The notes beneath the pieces were generated by a model, which was given only the letters and a program-made list of their open reading frames with translations, did no database searches and was not told the DNA's origin. From positions 1 to 48,685 of the forward strand of contig NZ_JAAGVC010000043.1 of the NCBI RefSeq assembly GCF_010858045.1: DNA of 48,685 nucleotides, in the 5' to 3' direction. Each line of letters opens with the position of its first letter. Positions within the stretch are counted from its first letter, which is position 1. Below, piece by piece: positions 24,308-34,327 of this stretch. The position numbers were made by a program, and so were the translations under genes. This DNA is from Nocardia cyriacigeorgica. GTDB taxonomy: Bacteria; Actinomycetota; Actinomycetes; Mycobacteriales; Mycobacteriaceae.

Positions 24308-25075
24308 ATGCGCAGATTTGACGGCCGCCGGGTGGTGGTGACAGGTGCCGGATCGGGTATCGGACAGGGCATCGCTTTGCGACTGCTCGATGAGGGCGCC
24401 CAGCTGGTCGCCGTCGATATCGACGAGCCCGGCCTGGCCGCGACCGCGGACAAGGCAGGCGACGCCGCCGACCGGCTGCGGACGGTCCGGCTCGACATCG
24501 CCGATCAGGACTCGGTCCGCACCGGCACCGAGACCGCCCTCGAGTACCTCGGTGGGCTCGATGTGCTGGTGAACTCCGCAGGCATCCTGCGACCGGCCCG
24601 CACGCACGAAATGCCGCTCGACGCCTGGGACACGGTGATCCGGGTGAACCTCACCGGCACCTTCCTGATGACCCAGGCCGCGCTGCCCGCCCTGCTCGAT
24701 TCCGGACGCGGCGTGGTGGTGAACCTGTCGTCGACCGCGGCGTTCCAGGGTTCGCCCTATCTGGCCGCCTACGCGGCCTCCAAGGGCGGCGTGGCCAGCT
24801 TCACCCATGCCATCGCGCTCGAATACGCCAAGCAGGGCCTGCGCGCGGTGAACATCGTGCCGGCGGGGATCACCAGCGGGATCACCACCAAATCGATCCT
24901 GGAGCAGCCGGAGGGTTTTGATCCGAGCCTGTTCGCGCGGCTCACCGGCTGGCTCAACGGCGGCGCACTCGGCAGCCCGGAGGACATCGCCGGCGTCGTC
25001 GCCATGGTCGCCTCCGACGACGGCCGCTATATGACGGGCACCGAGCTGCGGGTCGACGGCGGCGCCCTCATGTGA
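24308..25075 (+). CDS. SDR-family NAD(P)-dependent dehydrogenase
   Basis: A 255-residue classical short-chain dehydrogenase. The nucleotide-binding motif is TGAGSGIG (residues 12-19), the acidic VAVDIDEP after strand 2 favours NAD(H), NSAG follows strand 4, and the active site is Ser (NLSSTAAF) with YAASK. The C-terminal end GTELRVDGGALM is the usual family ending. The substrate is a hydroxy/keto compound that cannot be named from sequence; the KstR-like operator suggests steroid or lipid metabolism. ATG 24308 follows a promoter directly. It converges on the methyltransferase gene. Confidence 0.92.
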   Translation: MRRFDGRRVVVTGAGSGIGQGIALRLLDEGAQLVAVDIDEPGLAATADKAGDAADRLRTVRLDIADQDSVRTGTETALEYLGGLDVLVNSAGILRPARTHEMPLDAWDTVIRVNLTGTFLMTQAALPALLDSGRGVVVNLSSTAAFQGSPYLAAYAASKGGVASFTHAIALEYAKQGLRAVNIVPAGITSGITTKSILEQPEGFDPSLFARLTGWLNGGALGSPEDIAGVVAMVASDDGRYMTGTELRVDGGALM

Positions 25076-25087
25076 GCGCCGGTGCGA

Positions 25088-25756
25088 TCAGGACGCGGCG
25101 GGCCGGGCGATCAGCAGATGGAACGGGATCGGCGGGTTGGGGATCCGCCGGTGCTCGACCGCGCAGCCGGCCGCGCGCAGCGTGTCGATCACCTCGGCGA
25201 CCGGGCGAAGGGTGAATCCGTAGCCGGTGAACGGCAACTTCCTCATCGCATCGGGATCGCCGATGCCGATTACGAGCCTGCCCCCGGGGCGGACTACCCG
25301 CGCCAGTTCGGCGCAGGCGGCGGGCAGGTCGTCGACGAAGTAGACGGTGTTGCAGGTGATCGCGGCATCGAGGCTGTCGGTGTCGAGTGGCAGTGCGGTG
25401 AGCGAACCCTCGGCCAGCCGCAGCCGGCCCGCGGCGATATCGCCGGCGAAACCGGATCGGGCCCGATCGAGCATGTCGGCGGAGATCTCGATGCCGTGCA
25501 CGATGCCGTCCGCACCCACCCGGCCCAGCAGCTTCTTCAGGCCGATGCCGCCGCCGAAACCGATATCGGCGACAGCCGGTGCGCCGAGCGGTTGTCCGGC
25601 GGTGTCGTCCGGCTCGAGAGCGGCGTCGACGGCCGCCGCGACGGCGCGACCGTTGCCGCGATCCAATATCGGCGCGACCACCTTGCCGAGCAGGCCGTGC
25701 GGATTACCGAGCTGTCCGGCGACGGTCGACAGGATGCGGTCACGAAGCCCACTCAT
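25088..25756 (-). CDS. SAM-dependent methyltransferase
   Basis: A 222-residue class I methyltransferase of the Methyltransf_11/25 type. SAM-binding motif I is VADIGFGGGIG (about residues 62-72); motif II lies near HGIEISADMLDRA, and the acidic LAEGSLTALPLDTDSLDAAITCNTVYFVDD region follows (given by its pattern; about 112-140). ARVVRPGGRLVIGI is the post-I strand. The target is unknown. ATG 25756 is the only start that fits the family's short N-terminus (the frame is open much further upstream with no family match); the ribosome site is weak. It faces the SDR gene with 12 bases between stops. Confidence 0.85.
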   Translation of the reverse strand: MSGLRDRILSTVAGQLGNPHGLLGKVVAPILDRGNGRAVAAAVDAALEPDDTAGQPLGAPAVADIGFGGGIGLKKLLGRVGADGIVHGIEISADMLDRARSGFAGDIAAGRLRLAEGSLTALPLDTDSLDAAITCNTVYFVDDLPAACAELARVVRPGGRLVIGIGDPDAMRKLPFTGYGFTLRPVAEVIDTLRAAGCAVEHRRIPNPPIPFHLLIARPAAS

Positions 25757-25896
25757 GCGGCCATGGTATCGGCGCCGGGCGTGAGTGCCGGTGCGGCAAT
25801 ACTGTTCTGGCGCGGTCACGGCCGGCCGCCGAGCAGGCGGCGCATTTGCGTCAGCGTCTCCAATAGGACGGAAATGTCGAACGAAAGGCGGTCGCC

Positions 25897-27297
25897 ATGC
25901 GCGCACCACTGGCCCTGCTCGCCACCTGTGTCCTGATGAGTGCGGGCAGCGCGAGCGCCGCACCGGTCTGGGGCCCACTCGCGCCGCCCAATCCGCATCT
26001 GGGACCGCTCGGCACCGCGACCATGCACGGCGACGCCGGCTCGTCGGACGCGACACCGCTGGCGGGTCCGGGCGCCGGCAAGCACGCGGTGACGATCTAT
26101 CCGCTGGCCGCCGCCTGCCCGACCCTGTTGCAGGGCAACGACGGTCTGGTGGTGGCGTTGTGCACCACGGTCGCCGGGCGCGAGCCGACGGTGTTCCTGA
26201 TCGACCCGCAGTCACCGGTCGGCCTGCCGCTGGCCTCGCTGACGCTGGTCAAGGGCAGTCTGCTCGGCGGTGTGTACGCCTACCTCGACAACGCCGACCG
26301 CCTGGTGGTGGTGGACGGCAACCGGGATCTGCTGCGAATCGGGCACCGCCGCACCGAATCCGGACGCTGGCAACTCACCGTCGACTCCTCCGTGCCGCTG
26401 GCGGGCTCGATTCCGGCGGGTGACAACGTGACCGGGCTGGTGCCGGATTGGTCCGGCAATGTCTGGTTCGCCACCGGCGGCGGGGTGGTCGGCTTCGTGC
26501 GGCCCGCAGGGGCGGTGGCGGCGATCGCGCTGCCCGGCGGCGAGCAGGTGGCCAACAGCATCTCGGCGGCGCCGAGCGGGCGGGTCGCGGTGGCCACCAC
26601 GCATGCGCTCTACGAGCTGCGGGCAAGTGGTTCGGGTCCCGAGGTGTTGTGGCGCGCGCCCTATGAGCGTGGTCCGGCGCGCAAACCGGGGCAGCTGAGC
26701 TGGGGGACCGGTTCCACCCCCACCTATTTCGGCCCGCGGACCGGCGCCGAGTACCTCACCATCGTCGACAACGCCGAGGGCCGGGTCAGCCTGCTGGTCT
26801 TCCGCACCGGCAGCGGGGAGTTGGTCTGCACTCGGCCGGTGCTGACCGAAGACGGTGCGGGCAGCGAGAATTCGCCGATCGGGATCGGCCGGTCGGTGTT
26901 CGTCGCGAGCACCTACGGCTACCCGTATCCGGCCGTGCCCGAGGGCGCGGGTCCCGCGGTGCCGCCGACGGCGCCGTTCGCCGGCGGCCTCACCCGAGTC
27001 GATGTGGACGACAACGGTTGCCGCACAGTGTGGGACAGCCCGGTGCGCAGCGCGGCGGTACCGCATCTGTCGACCGCGGACGGCCTGGTGTACACCGTGT
27101 CGCGGATCGGGCTGCCGACCACGACGCCGCTGGATGGTTACGCGTTGACGGTGATCGACCCGGAAACCGGTGGCGTACTGGCGAACAGTGTGCTGCCTCC
27201 GACGATCGTCGGTGATCCGTTGCAGATGTCGGCGTTGATCACCAAGAGCGGCAAGCTCTTACAGGGCACCGTCACGGGGATCGTCCGGGTGGGCTGA
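25897..27297 (+). CDS. secreted protein with propeller-like repeats, unknown function
   Basis: A 466-residue exported protein with a Sec signal (residues 1-21; cleavage expected after SASA before APVWG). The mature part is rich in strand-turn segments such as NVWFATGGGVVGFV, RVAVATTHALYEL and GLVYTVSRIG, suggesting a beta-propeller, with several Cys that could form disulfides. No catalytic motif is seen and I do not recognise the family beyond actinobacterial secreted proteins. ATG 25897 has GAAAGG about 9 bases upstream. It stands alone, followed by a long gene-free stretch. Confidence 0.72.
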   Translation: MRAPLALLATCVLMSAGSASAAPVWGPLAPPNPHLGPLGTATMHGDAGSSDATPLAGPGAGKHAVTIYPLAAACPTLLQGNDGLVVALCTTVAGREPTVFLIDPQSPVGLPLASLTLVKGSLLGGVYAYLDNADRLVVVDGNRDLLRIGHRRTESGRWQLTVDSSVPLAGSIPAGDNVTGLVPDWSGNVWFATGGGVVGFVRPAGAVAAIALPGGEQVANSISAAPSGRVAVATTHALYELRASGSGPEVLWRAPYERGPARKPGQLSWGTGSTPTYFGPRTGAEYLTIVDNAEGRVSLLVFRTGSGELVCTRPVLTEDGAGSENSPIGIGRSVFVASTYGYPYPAVPEGAGPAVPPTAPFAGGLTRVDVDDNGCRTVWDSPVRSAAVPHLSTADGLVYTVSRIGLPTTTPLDGYALTVIDPETGGVLANSVLPPTIVGDPLQMSALITKSGKLLQGTVTGIVRVG

Positions 27298-27984
27298 CGG
27301 CCGCCGGATCTGTCCGATTCACCCGTTTAAACCTCTGATGAGGCGAAGATCACACTAGAGATTTCAGTAACTCCGATGGTGCTGATCCGCGCCCGCCGTC
27401 GAGCGCGCTGATCGCATTGCGGCGACCGGATAACCTGCCGGTTAACTGTGTATTGGTACATGTAGATCGCCCTCTGCATGATGCTGATCGTGTTTGTTCC
27501 GTGATAAACAAACCTGCGGTCGCTTTCTCGCCACGCTTCGTTCAGCTATCCCCATTATCCACACTGAATCCCCAGGTAGCGGGCCATCTTGTGAGTACCG
27601 ACCGGTAGTGAGCGGGTAGGCGTGGCTAATCGCCTGGGGGTGTCCGGCTGTAGCGAGTCCGTGACCTCGAAAAACGAAATGCAATTGCAGATGAAAGGAC
27701 CAAATCGCGGTTCACATCGGCCGCTGTGAGTTAGCTGGAACCGTGAAAAACGAGGACTTCACATGGGTTTGCGGGCGGTCTGCTTTATACGCTCGGCGGC
27801 CGCGCAGAGGGTTGCGTGGGCATAACGATTGTGTAGAGTCGACGGCAACGCTGGCCGCAGCTGAGCACGACTCGCTGCGGCCAGCGGAACTCAAATGGGG
27901 GAGTTCTTCACCGATCCGATTCCCGGCGTTGCCAACGGTTGCCAGAGCCGTGATCGCTCACCGTGTGCTCGGCGATGGCTGCAG
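27298..27984. other. 687-base gene-free, AT-richer stretch
   Basis: No supportable gene. It contains an inverted repeat GTTTGTT/AACAAAC (27492-27498 and 27507-27513), a perfect DnaA consensus box TTATCCACA (27555-27563), and a GC hairpin at 27849-27886. Composition is visibly AT-richer than the flanking genes. Confidence 0.5.
27849..27886 (-). terminator. hairpin about 100 bases past the SpoIIM-like gene
   Basis: CGCTGGCCGCAG pairs perfectly with CTGCGGCCAGCG (12 bp, 14-base loop). No U-tract follows on either strand, so its role as terminator is uncertain. Confidence 0.4.
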
Positions 27985-28977
27985 TCACCGATCCGTCGCG
28001 ATAGCTACCGTCTGGTCGGTTTCAGAACGGTCCCGTTCCAGCACTGCCCGCCGGCCCGCACCGAACACGTACAGCAGAAACAGCGCCTCGGCCGCGAACC
28101 CGATCGCGATCCGCACCGGCGCGGGCAGGCCGCTCGGGGTCACGAAACCTTCCAGCAGGCCCGCCACCAGCAGCACGCCGACCAGCCCTAGCGCGATCGT
28201 GGCGGTGGTCCTGCCCTGCCGCGCCACCGCCTCCAACCGGCTCGACCGCCCCGGATCGATCAGCGTCCAGCCGAGTTTCAGGCCCGCGCCACCCGCGACG
28301 AAGACCGCCGTCAGCTCGAGCGTGCCGTGCGGAAGGATGAACCCGAAGAACGATTCCAAGCGCCCGGCCTCGGCCATCAATCCCGCCGTGACACCGAGAT
28401 TGAGCGCGTTCATGAACAGCAGATACAGCGCGGGCAGGATCAACACCCCGGTGAACAGCGCGATCGCCGACACCCAGGCGTTATTGGTCCACACCTGCGC
28501 GGCGAACGCCTCGTTCGGATGCTCGGAGTAGTAGGTCTCGAACGCGCCACCGGGCGCGGTGACCGCGCGGGTATCGGCTGGAATGCCGAGAACCGAACGC
28601 GCCGAATCGGACTCGGCCACCCAGCCCGCGATCCCACCCGAGACCAGCAGGAACACCGCGCCCACCGACACCCACCACGGCCACGCGCGATACACGGCGG
28701 CGGGGAAGCGGTGGGTGAAGAAGCGGCCGACCTCCGACCAGGTGTCGGCCCTGGTGCCGAGCACCTTCGCCCGCGCCCGCGCCAGTACCGCGCTCAGCCC
28801 AGCCACCAATTCCGGATCCGGGCTATGGGTCTGTAACCGGGCCAGCTGCTGCGAGGTGCGCCGATACAGCGCGACAAGCTCGTCGGCCTCGGCGCCGGTG
28901 AGGGTGCCCTTGCGGGCCAGGAAGTCCAGCCGGTTCCAGGACCCGCGATGCGCGTAGCTGTATGCGTCCACGTCCAT
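27985..28977 (-). CDS. SpoIIM-domain membrane protein (stage II sporulation protein M family)
   Basis: A 330-residue polytopic membrane protein. A helical cytoplasmic N-terminus (1-95), with YSYAHRGSWNRLDFL, is followed by the SpoIIM domain with about six helices, including FMNALNLGVTAGLMAEAGRL and the conserved LPHGTLELTAVFVAGGAG. In M. tuberculosis the same gene pair (Rv3694c and the RDD gene Rv3695) lies beside moxR2 (from memory). Its function outside sporulation is unknown; the cluster with RDD, DUF58 and MoxR points to assembly or remodelling of a membrane complex. ATG 28977 is backed by GGGAGG. It is divergent from the RDD gene. Confidence 0.9.
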   Translation of the reverse strand: MDVDAYSYAHRGSWNRLDFLARKGTLTGAEADELVALYRRTSQQLARLQTHSPDPELVAGLSAVLARARAKVLGTRADTWSEVGRFFTHRFPAAVYRAWPWWVSVGAVFLLVSGGIAGWVAESDSARSVLGIPADTRAVTAPGGAFETYYSEHPNEAFAAQVWTNNAWVSAIALFTGVLILPALYLLFMNALNLGVTAGLMAEAGRLESFFGFILPHGTLELTAVFVAGGAGLKLGWTLIDPGRSSRLEAVARQGRTTATIALGLVGVLLVAGLLEGFVTPSGLPAPVRIAIGFAAEALFLLYVFGAGRRAVLERDRSETDQTVAIATDR

Positions 28978-29020
28978 TCGGTTGCCTCCCACTCCCGCTC
29001 TGGGAAGAATGCTAGGCGAC

Positions 29021-29827
29021 ATGGCTGAGTTCACCACCGGCGAAGCAGTGGCCCTGGAGCTGCCCATCGCGCGCATCCCCACCAGGGCGGCGGCGTTCCT
29101 CGTCGACGTGATCATGCAGCTGATCCTGGGCTGGACGCTGATGCTGGGCGTCGTCTCGCTCCTGCTGCCGAGCGAACTCGACTCCGCGTGGCTGGCCACG
29201 GCGGTGCTCGTCACCGTGGTCACGGTGCTGGTCGGCTATCCGGTGGCCTGCGAAACCCTCAGCCGCGGGCGCACCCTCGGCAAGCTGATCTTCGGGTTGC
29301 GCGTGGTGCGCGCCGACGGCGGCCCGATCGATTTCCGGCACGCGCTGACCCGCGGCCTGGCCGGCGCGATCGTCGATTTCTGGATGCTCGGCGGGTTCGG
29401 CGCCATCGCCATGATCAGCTCGCTGTGCTCGCCCAACGCCCGCCGCGTCGGCGATGTGCTCGCGGGCACGGTCGTCGTCCACGGGCAGCAGCGGCTGCCG
29501 ATCCCGGCGCTCGCCGTACCGCCGCCCTGGCTCGCCGAGTGGGCCACCCGACTCGATCCGAGCCCGCTGCCCGACGATCTGGCGCTGGCAGTCCGTCAGT
29601 ACCTGACCCGGCTGCGCACGCTCACCCCGGCAGCACAGGTCGAACTCGGCAATGCCCTCACCGACGCCGTCTGCGCGCGCCTCGGCATCACCCGCCCCGG
29701 CGATTACCCGGCACCCCAGATTCTCGGCAGCGTCATGGCCGAACGGCAGCGTCGCGCGCTGGCGGCGCCGGTCGCGGCACCAGCGGTCCTCGGGTGGGCG
29801 ACAAAACCTGCCGTCGCCCGAACGTGA
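29021..29827 (+). CDS. RDD-family membrane protein
   Basis: A 268-residue protein. The RDD domain (about 15-165) has helices around FLVDVIMQLILGWTLML, a second pair, and the typical GRTLGKLIFGLRVVRADGG motif with conserved Arg and Asp residues. A C-terminal cytoplasmic region of about 100 residues follows with a LVRQ-type helical segment. RDD proteins are implicated in Na+/H+ antiport or small-molecule transport, but most are uncharacterised. ATG 29021 lies 7 bases after AATGCT, a possible -10. It is divergent from the SpoIIM gene, with which it forms a conserved pair. Confidence 0.9.
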   Translation: MAEFTTGEAVALELPIARIPTRAAAFLVDVIMQLILGWTLMLGVVSLLLPSELDSAWLATAVLVTVVTVLVGYPVACETLSRGRTLGKLIFGLRVVRADGGPIDFRHALTRGLAGAIVDFWMLGGFGAIAMISSLCSPNARRVGDVLAGTVVVHGQQRLPIPALAVPPPWLAEWATRLDPSPLPDDLALAVRQYLTRLRTLTPAAQVELGNALTDAVCARLGITRPGDYPAPQILGSVMAERQRRALAAPVAAPAVLGWATKPAVART

Positions 29828-29852
29828 GCGGATCGCGACGCTACCGGCAAAC

Positions 29853-29913
29853 ACCTTTCGCCCGGCTTTGAGCGACAACTCGGAATTCTGTCGCTCATAT
29901 GCGGGCGAAAGGT
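29853..29913. terminator. large inverted repeat between convergent genes
   Basis: Arms 29853-29877 and 29889-29913 (25 bases each, three mismatches) enclose an 11-base loop; the outer parts ACCTTTCGCCCG and CGGGCGAAAGGT match perfectly. It separates the RDD and DUF58 genes and probably terminates both. Confidence 0.75.
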
Positions 29914-30008
29914 ATCTCCGGACCCGGCGGTGGGGGGCGTCGAGGAGCCCCGTCCAGCGCACGCGACGGTGCGGCCGAAGAGCCCCACCGATCGCGCGGG
30001 CCGGTGGT

Positions 30009-31316
30009 CTACAGCCCTCCGGACTGTTTCAGCTCCAGGTACTCGTCGGCGAGCGCTTCCGGCAATTTCGCCGGCTCCGCCGCTACCACGTCGATTCCGC
30101 TGCGGCGCAGCGATTCCCGCACCAGCGCGCGTTCGGCGAGTAGCGATTCGGCCGCTGCCGCCCCGTAGAGCTCGCCGGGAGTGTCGCGGCGGGTGGCGGC
30201 CGCGGCGACCTCCGGGTCGGTGACCGAGACGATCAGCACCCGATGACGATGGGCGAGCACCGGGAGCACCGGCATCAGATTCTCCTGCACCGCGGCGCCG
30301 TCGAGAGTGGTGAACCAGACGATCAGGCTGCGCCGCCGGGTGCGGTCGATGGCGGCGCGCACCAGGGCGGCGGTATCGGTATCGACCAGCGCCGGCGTCA
30401 CCCCGGCCAGGGCGTGCATCAGCTTCGATTGCAGCCGTCTGCCGCCGATGCCGCGCACCTCCGCGCGCACCTGACGGTCGAAGGCGAGCAGATCGACCGA
30501 ATCGCCGGCCGCGGCGGCCAGCCCGCCCAACAACAACGCCGCTTCGATGCTCGCATCCAGCCGGGTGCCGTCCGCACCGCCGGTGCCCACCCGTCCGGCG
30601 CTGACGCGGCCGGTGTCGAGCAGCATGAGCATGTGCCGGTTGCGTTCCGGGCGCCAGGTGCGCACCAGGACGTCGGCGGCGCGAGCGGTGGCGCGCCAGT
30701 CGATCGCGCGCACGTCGTCGCCGGCGACATACTCGCGGAACGAATCGAATTCGGTGCCCTGCCCGCGCATGTTCGCCACCGTGCGGCCCTCGAGATGCTG
30801 CAGTCGTTTGACCTTCGAGCGCAGCAGTTTCTCGCTGCGGAACGGCGGCAGCGCACGGACCCGGGCGGGCACCGTGTGCCGAGTCTGCCGTCCGGCCAGG
30901 CCAAGCGGGCCGATGACGCGCACGGTGATCGGCCCGGCGACCCGATCACCGCGCCGGGTGGGGGTGAGGGTGGTGCGGTAGCGGGTGCGGGTGCCCGGCT
31001 CGACGGCGAGCCGGTGGGTGCGACCGGCGGCGTGCGCGCTGCCGGGCCAGTCGTCCCACAGCACACCGCGGACGGTGCGCGGGCCGGTGTTGGTCACCAC
31101 GAGCTCCACGTCGGTGCTGCGTCCGAGCCGCACCACCGTCAGCGGATCTCTGGTCAAGGTCAGCGCGGCGGCGCTACCGGCCGCACCGAGATCGACGAGC
31201 ACCGCCACCGCCAGCAGCGCGCTCAGCACGGCGACGCCGAACCAGGACGGCAGCACGAAGGTGACCACCAGCGCCGCCGCCACGGCGACGGCGAACAACC
31301 GACCGGTGACGACCAC
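30009..31316 (-). CDS. DUF58 (von Willebrand A-like) membrane-anchored protein
   Basis: A 435-residue protein. Two helices lie near the N-terminus (about 5-25 and 27-45), then an extracellular-like strand region, then the DUF58 core with EFDSFREYVAGDDVRAIDW and the adjacent RATARAADVLVR that define the family, and a vWA-like fold with MLLLDTG and SLIVWFTTLDG. DUF58 proteins work with MoxR AAA+ ATPases as chaperone pairs. GTG 31316 is 4 bases after the moxR stop, so it is translated by coupling. It is the last gene of the four-gene operon and is followed by the large inverted repeat. Confidence 0.9.
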   Translation of the reverse strand: MVVTGRLFAVAVAAALVVTFVLPSWFGVAVLSALLAVAVLVDLGAAGSAAALTLTRDPLTVVRLGRSTDVELVVTNTGPRTVRGVLWDDWPGSAHAAGRTHRLAVEPGTRTRYRTTLTPTRRGDRVAGPITVRVIGPLGLAGRQTRHTVPARVRALPPFRSEKLLRSKVKRLQHLEGRTVANMRGQGTEFDSFREYVAGDDVRAIDWRATARAADVLVRTWRPERNRHMLMLLDTGRVSAGRVGTGGADGTRLDASIEAALLLGGLAAAAGDSVDLLAFDRQVRAEVRGIGGRRLQSKLMHALAGVTPALVDTDTAALVRAAIDRTRRRSLIVWFTTLDGAAVQENLMPVLPVLAHRHRVLIVSVTDPEVAAAATRRDTPGELYGAAAAESLLAERALVRESLRRSGIDVVAAEPAKLPEALADEYLELKQSGGL

Positions 31317-31320
31317 GGGC

Positions 31321-32300
<980 letters not shown>

Positions 32301-32304
<4 letters not shown>

Positions 32305-33353
32305 GAGACCTCCGCTTCGATCCATTCGAGTTGCGCGGCAACCATTTCCAAGGTGTGTTCATCGGGTACCGGCCCGTAGAGCGCGGTGTACACCCAGTTC
32401 GGGTCCGCACCCGTGCGTGCGGTGAGTGCGGCTGCCACCTGATCCGGCGCGGTATCGGCGGTGATCCCGAGCGGCGAACGCACCCGGCGCAGGGTGGCCG
32501 CACGCAGTTTCGCAGCGACGTATTCGTAGTCTTTCGACCGCCGGTACAGCGCTGCCTGCCCGGCGAGCAGCTCATTGGCGGTGACTTCGACCGGGCGCGG
32601 TTCCCCGACCAGCGCGCCGCGCCGTCGCGCCCGCCACCACACCAGCAGAGCCCCCGCGATGAGGAACTGCAGGCCGCCGAAGGCGACGGGCGCGGGCAGG
32701 CGTTCGAAGATGGAATCCGATCCGGAGCCGAAGTCGGGGTCGACGTCCTCGGGGTAGTCGGGTTCCGGCAGGTCCGGCGGAATGTCCGGCGGCTGCGGTG
32801 GCGGGGGAGCGTCGGGCGCGTCGCACGATTGCAGTGCCGCCCACAGCAGCAGAATCAGCACCGCGATGCCGGCGAGGGTGGCCCAGAACTTCGGGTCGCG
32901 CAGCAGATCCGGCAGCGGCGGCAGGCTCCGGCGGGTGCGTGAGGTGCGTTCGGCGGCGTCGACTTCGCGGGGTTCGGCCGCCGGTGCCGGCGCGGCCGCG
33001 GAGAATTGATCGACGAATTCGAGCCTGCGGTACTCGTCCTCGGTCGCATGCCTGCCGCCGTAGACGACCTCGTCGAAACTGTGTGCGGCGGGCCGGAATT
33101 CGTCGGCATGCTGCACCGGGGCGGCCGCGGCTGTGACCTCGTCCGCGGTCTCGGCGGCGGTACGGGATCGGCGGACGTCGAGCAGGCCGCGCTGTTCGAG
33201 CCCGCGCAGGGTGGCGCGGAAGCGTTCCCGCAGGGCGGAGTCGTAATCGCGGCGCTCGAGCGCGGAGTCGGCGGCGGCGCGGTGCTCGGCGGCCGAGCCG
33301 AGCCGAGGTGGTTGCGGCGCCGAGCCGTTGTCGGGGGTGTTCAGCTCGGCCAT
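32301..33353 (-). CDS. DUF4129-domain membrane protein
   Basis: A 350-residue protein with a long N-terminal cytoplasmic arm rich in Glu/Ala (1-150), a helix near AGIAVLILLLWAALQ, a Pro/Asp-rich external linker and a second helix around FLIAGALLVWWRARRRG, followed by a C-terminal DUF4129 domain with LAGQAALYRRSKDYEYVAAKLRAATLRRVRSPLGI (described by position, about 260-305). DUF4129 proteins sit beside MoxR/DUF58 in actinobacteria and may link the complex to a transglutaminase-like process. ATG 33353 overlaps the upstream membrane-protein gene by 13 bases. Function unknown. Confidence 0.82.
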
Positions 33354-34234
33354 CGCACCCCCTGGGCGACCGGCGCGGGAGCGGGCAGCCGGATGTCCAT
33401 GCCTTCGCGCCGGCAGCGGCGGTCCACGTAGACCACCACCCTGGTGGCGGATTCGACGATCTCACCGAACGCGACGATCAGCAGCACCGCCGAGGTGGTC
33501 AGGACGATGACCGCCCAACGATGGGTGCCGGAGAAATCGGAGAGGAACCACGGGATACCGAGCAGCGGCAAGGCCGTCAGCAACAGCAGCGCGCGCAGAC
33601 ACAGCCACAGCCATACCGTCGGCCACTGGGCTCCCGCGATGAGCAATTTCGAGCGCGCCACCGCGGTCCGATGGTTCGCACCTTCGGCGAAGATCACCGG
33701 CACCGCCACGAAACGATTGGCGCGCAGCCAGCCCAGCCACAGCAGGGCGAACGGCAGCCCGATGATGAGCACGGTGCCCAGCCCGAGCACCGCGACGCCG
33801 ACCAGCGTGAACAGCGATCCGAACACCAGTTGCGGGCCCAGCCGCGCCCCGGAACGCCGCAGCGCGGTGCGCCAATCGATGGGCGCGCCCGCGATCACAC
33901 CGGTGCCGATCGCGGTGGTGAGCCCGCGCAGCGCGATGCGGACCAGCCAGAGGCAGACCAGGGTGCTGACCACCACCGCCCACGCGACCGCGGCATCGTC
34001 GTCATCGGACAGCCGCGCGACGCCGGCCGTCACACCGGTGATGACGAGTTCGGCCAGCACGAGCAGCGTCGCACCGAAACCGGCCAGCGGCCGGATGGCC
34101 GACTGGATGAGCGCGAACGGCGTATCGAGCAGTTCGCGGAAGGTCATCGGACGGATCGGCACCGTCGTTCCGAGAGTCCCCGGTACCGGATCGTTCCCCG
34201 CCCCGACGGCACCGGCCGTTTCGGCTGGTGGCAC
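33341..34234 (-). CDS. polytopic membrane protein of the MoxR cluster
   Basis: A 297-residue protein with about six to eight helices. The first 30 residues after the start are soluble, then TIPIRPMTFRELLDTPFALIQSAIRP-like sequence precedes helix 1; several Gly/Leu-rich helices follow, and the C-terminus is basic. No enzyme motif is visible. GTG 34234 is chosen because TACACT lies 7 bases upstream on the minus strand, which places the transcription start on the codon; the ATG at 34297 would be outside the transcript. It is the first gene of the operon with DUF4129, MoxR and DUF58. Confidence 0.75.
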   Translation of the reverse strand: MPPAETAGAVGAGNDPVPGTLGTTVPIRPMTFRELLDTPFALIQSAIRPLAGFGATLLVLAELVITGVTAGVARLSDDDDAAVAWAVVVSTLVCLWLVRIALRGLTTAIGTGVIAGAPIDWRTALRRSGARLGPQLVFGSLFTLVGVAVLGLGTVLIIGLPFALLWLGWLRANRFVAVPVIFAEGANHRTAVARSKLLIAGAQWPTVWLWLCLRALLLLTALPLLGIPWFLSDFSGTHRWAVIVLTTSAVLLIVAFGEIVESATRVVVYVDRRCRREGMDIRLPAPAPVAQGVRWPS

Positions 34235-34241
34235 GCGGCCG

Positions 34242-34247
34242 AGTGTA
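34242..34247 (-). promoter_or_regulatory. -10 box of the MoxR/DUF58 operon
   Basis: TACACT (34247-34242 on the minus strand) ends 7 bases before the GTG at 34234, so the operon mRNA is probably leaderless. No strong -35 is seen. Confidence 0.5.
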
Positions 34248-34327
34248 ACCGGTCGGCGAGCGCCGAGCCCGCCGATGACGCGGTGCAGCGCGGGCACTGC
34301 CGTCGGGGCCGGGTGCGCCGGGCGCCT

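Noticed and set aside
27743..28531. Plus-strand open frame running from the gene-free stretch into the SpoIIM gene
   Set aside because: Most of it is antisense to the SpoIIM gene, with no family and a Ser/Arg/Pro-rich composition.
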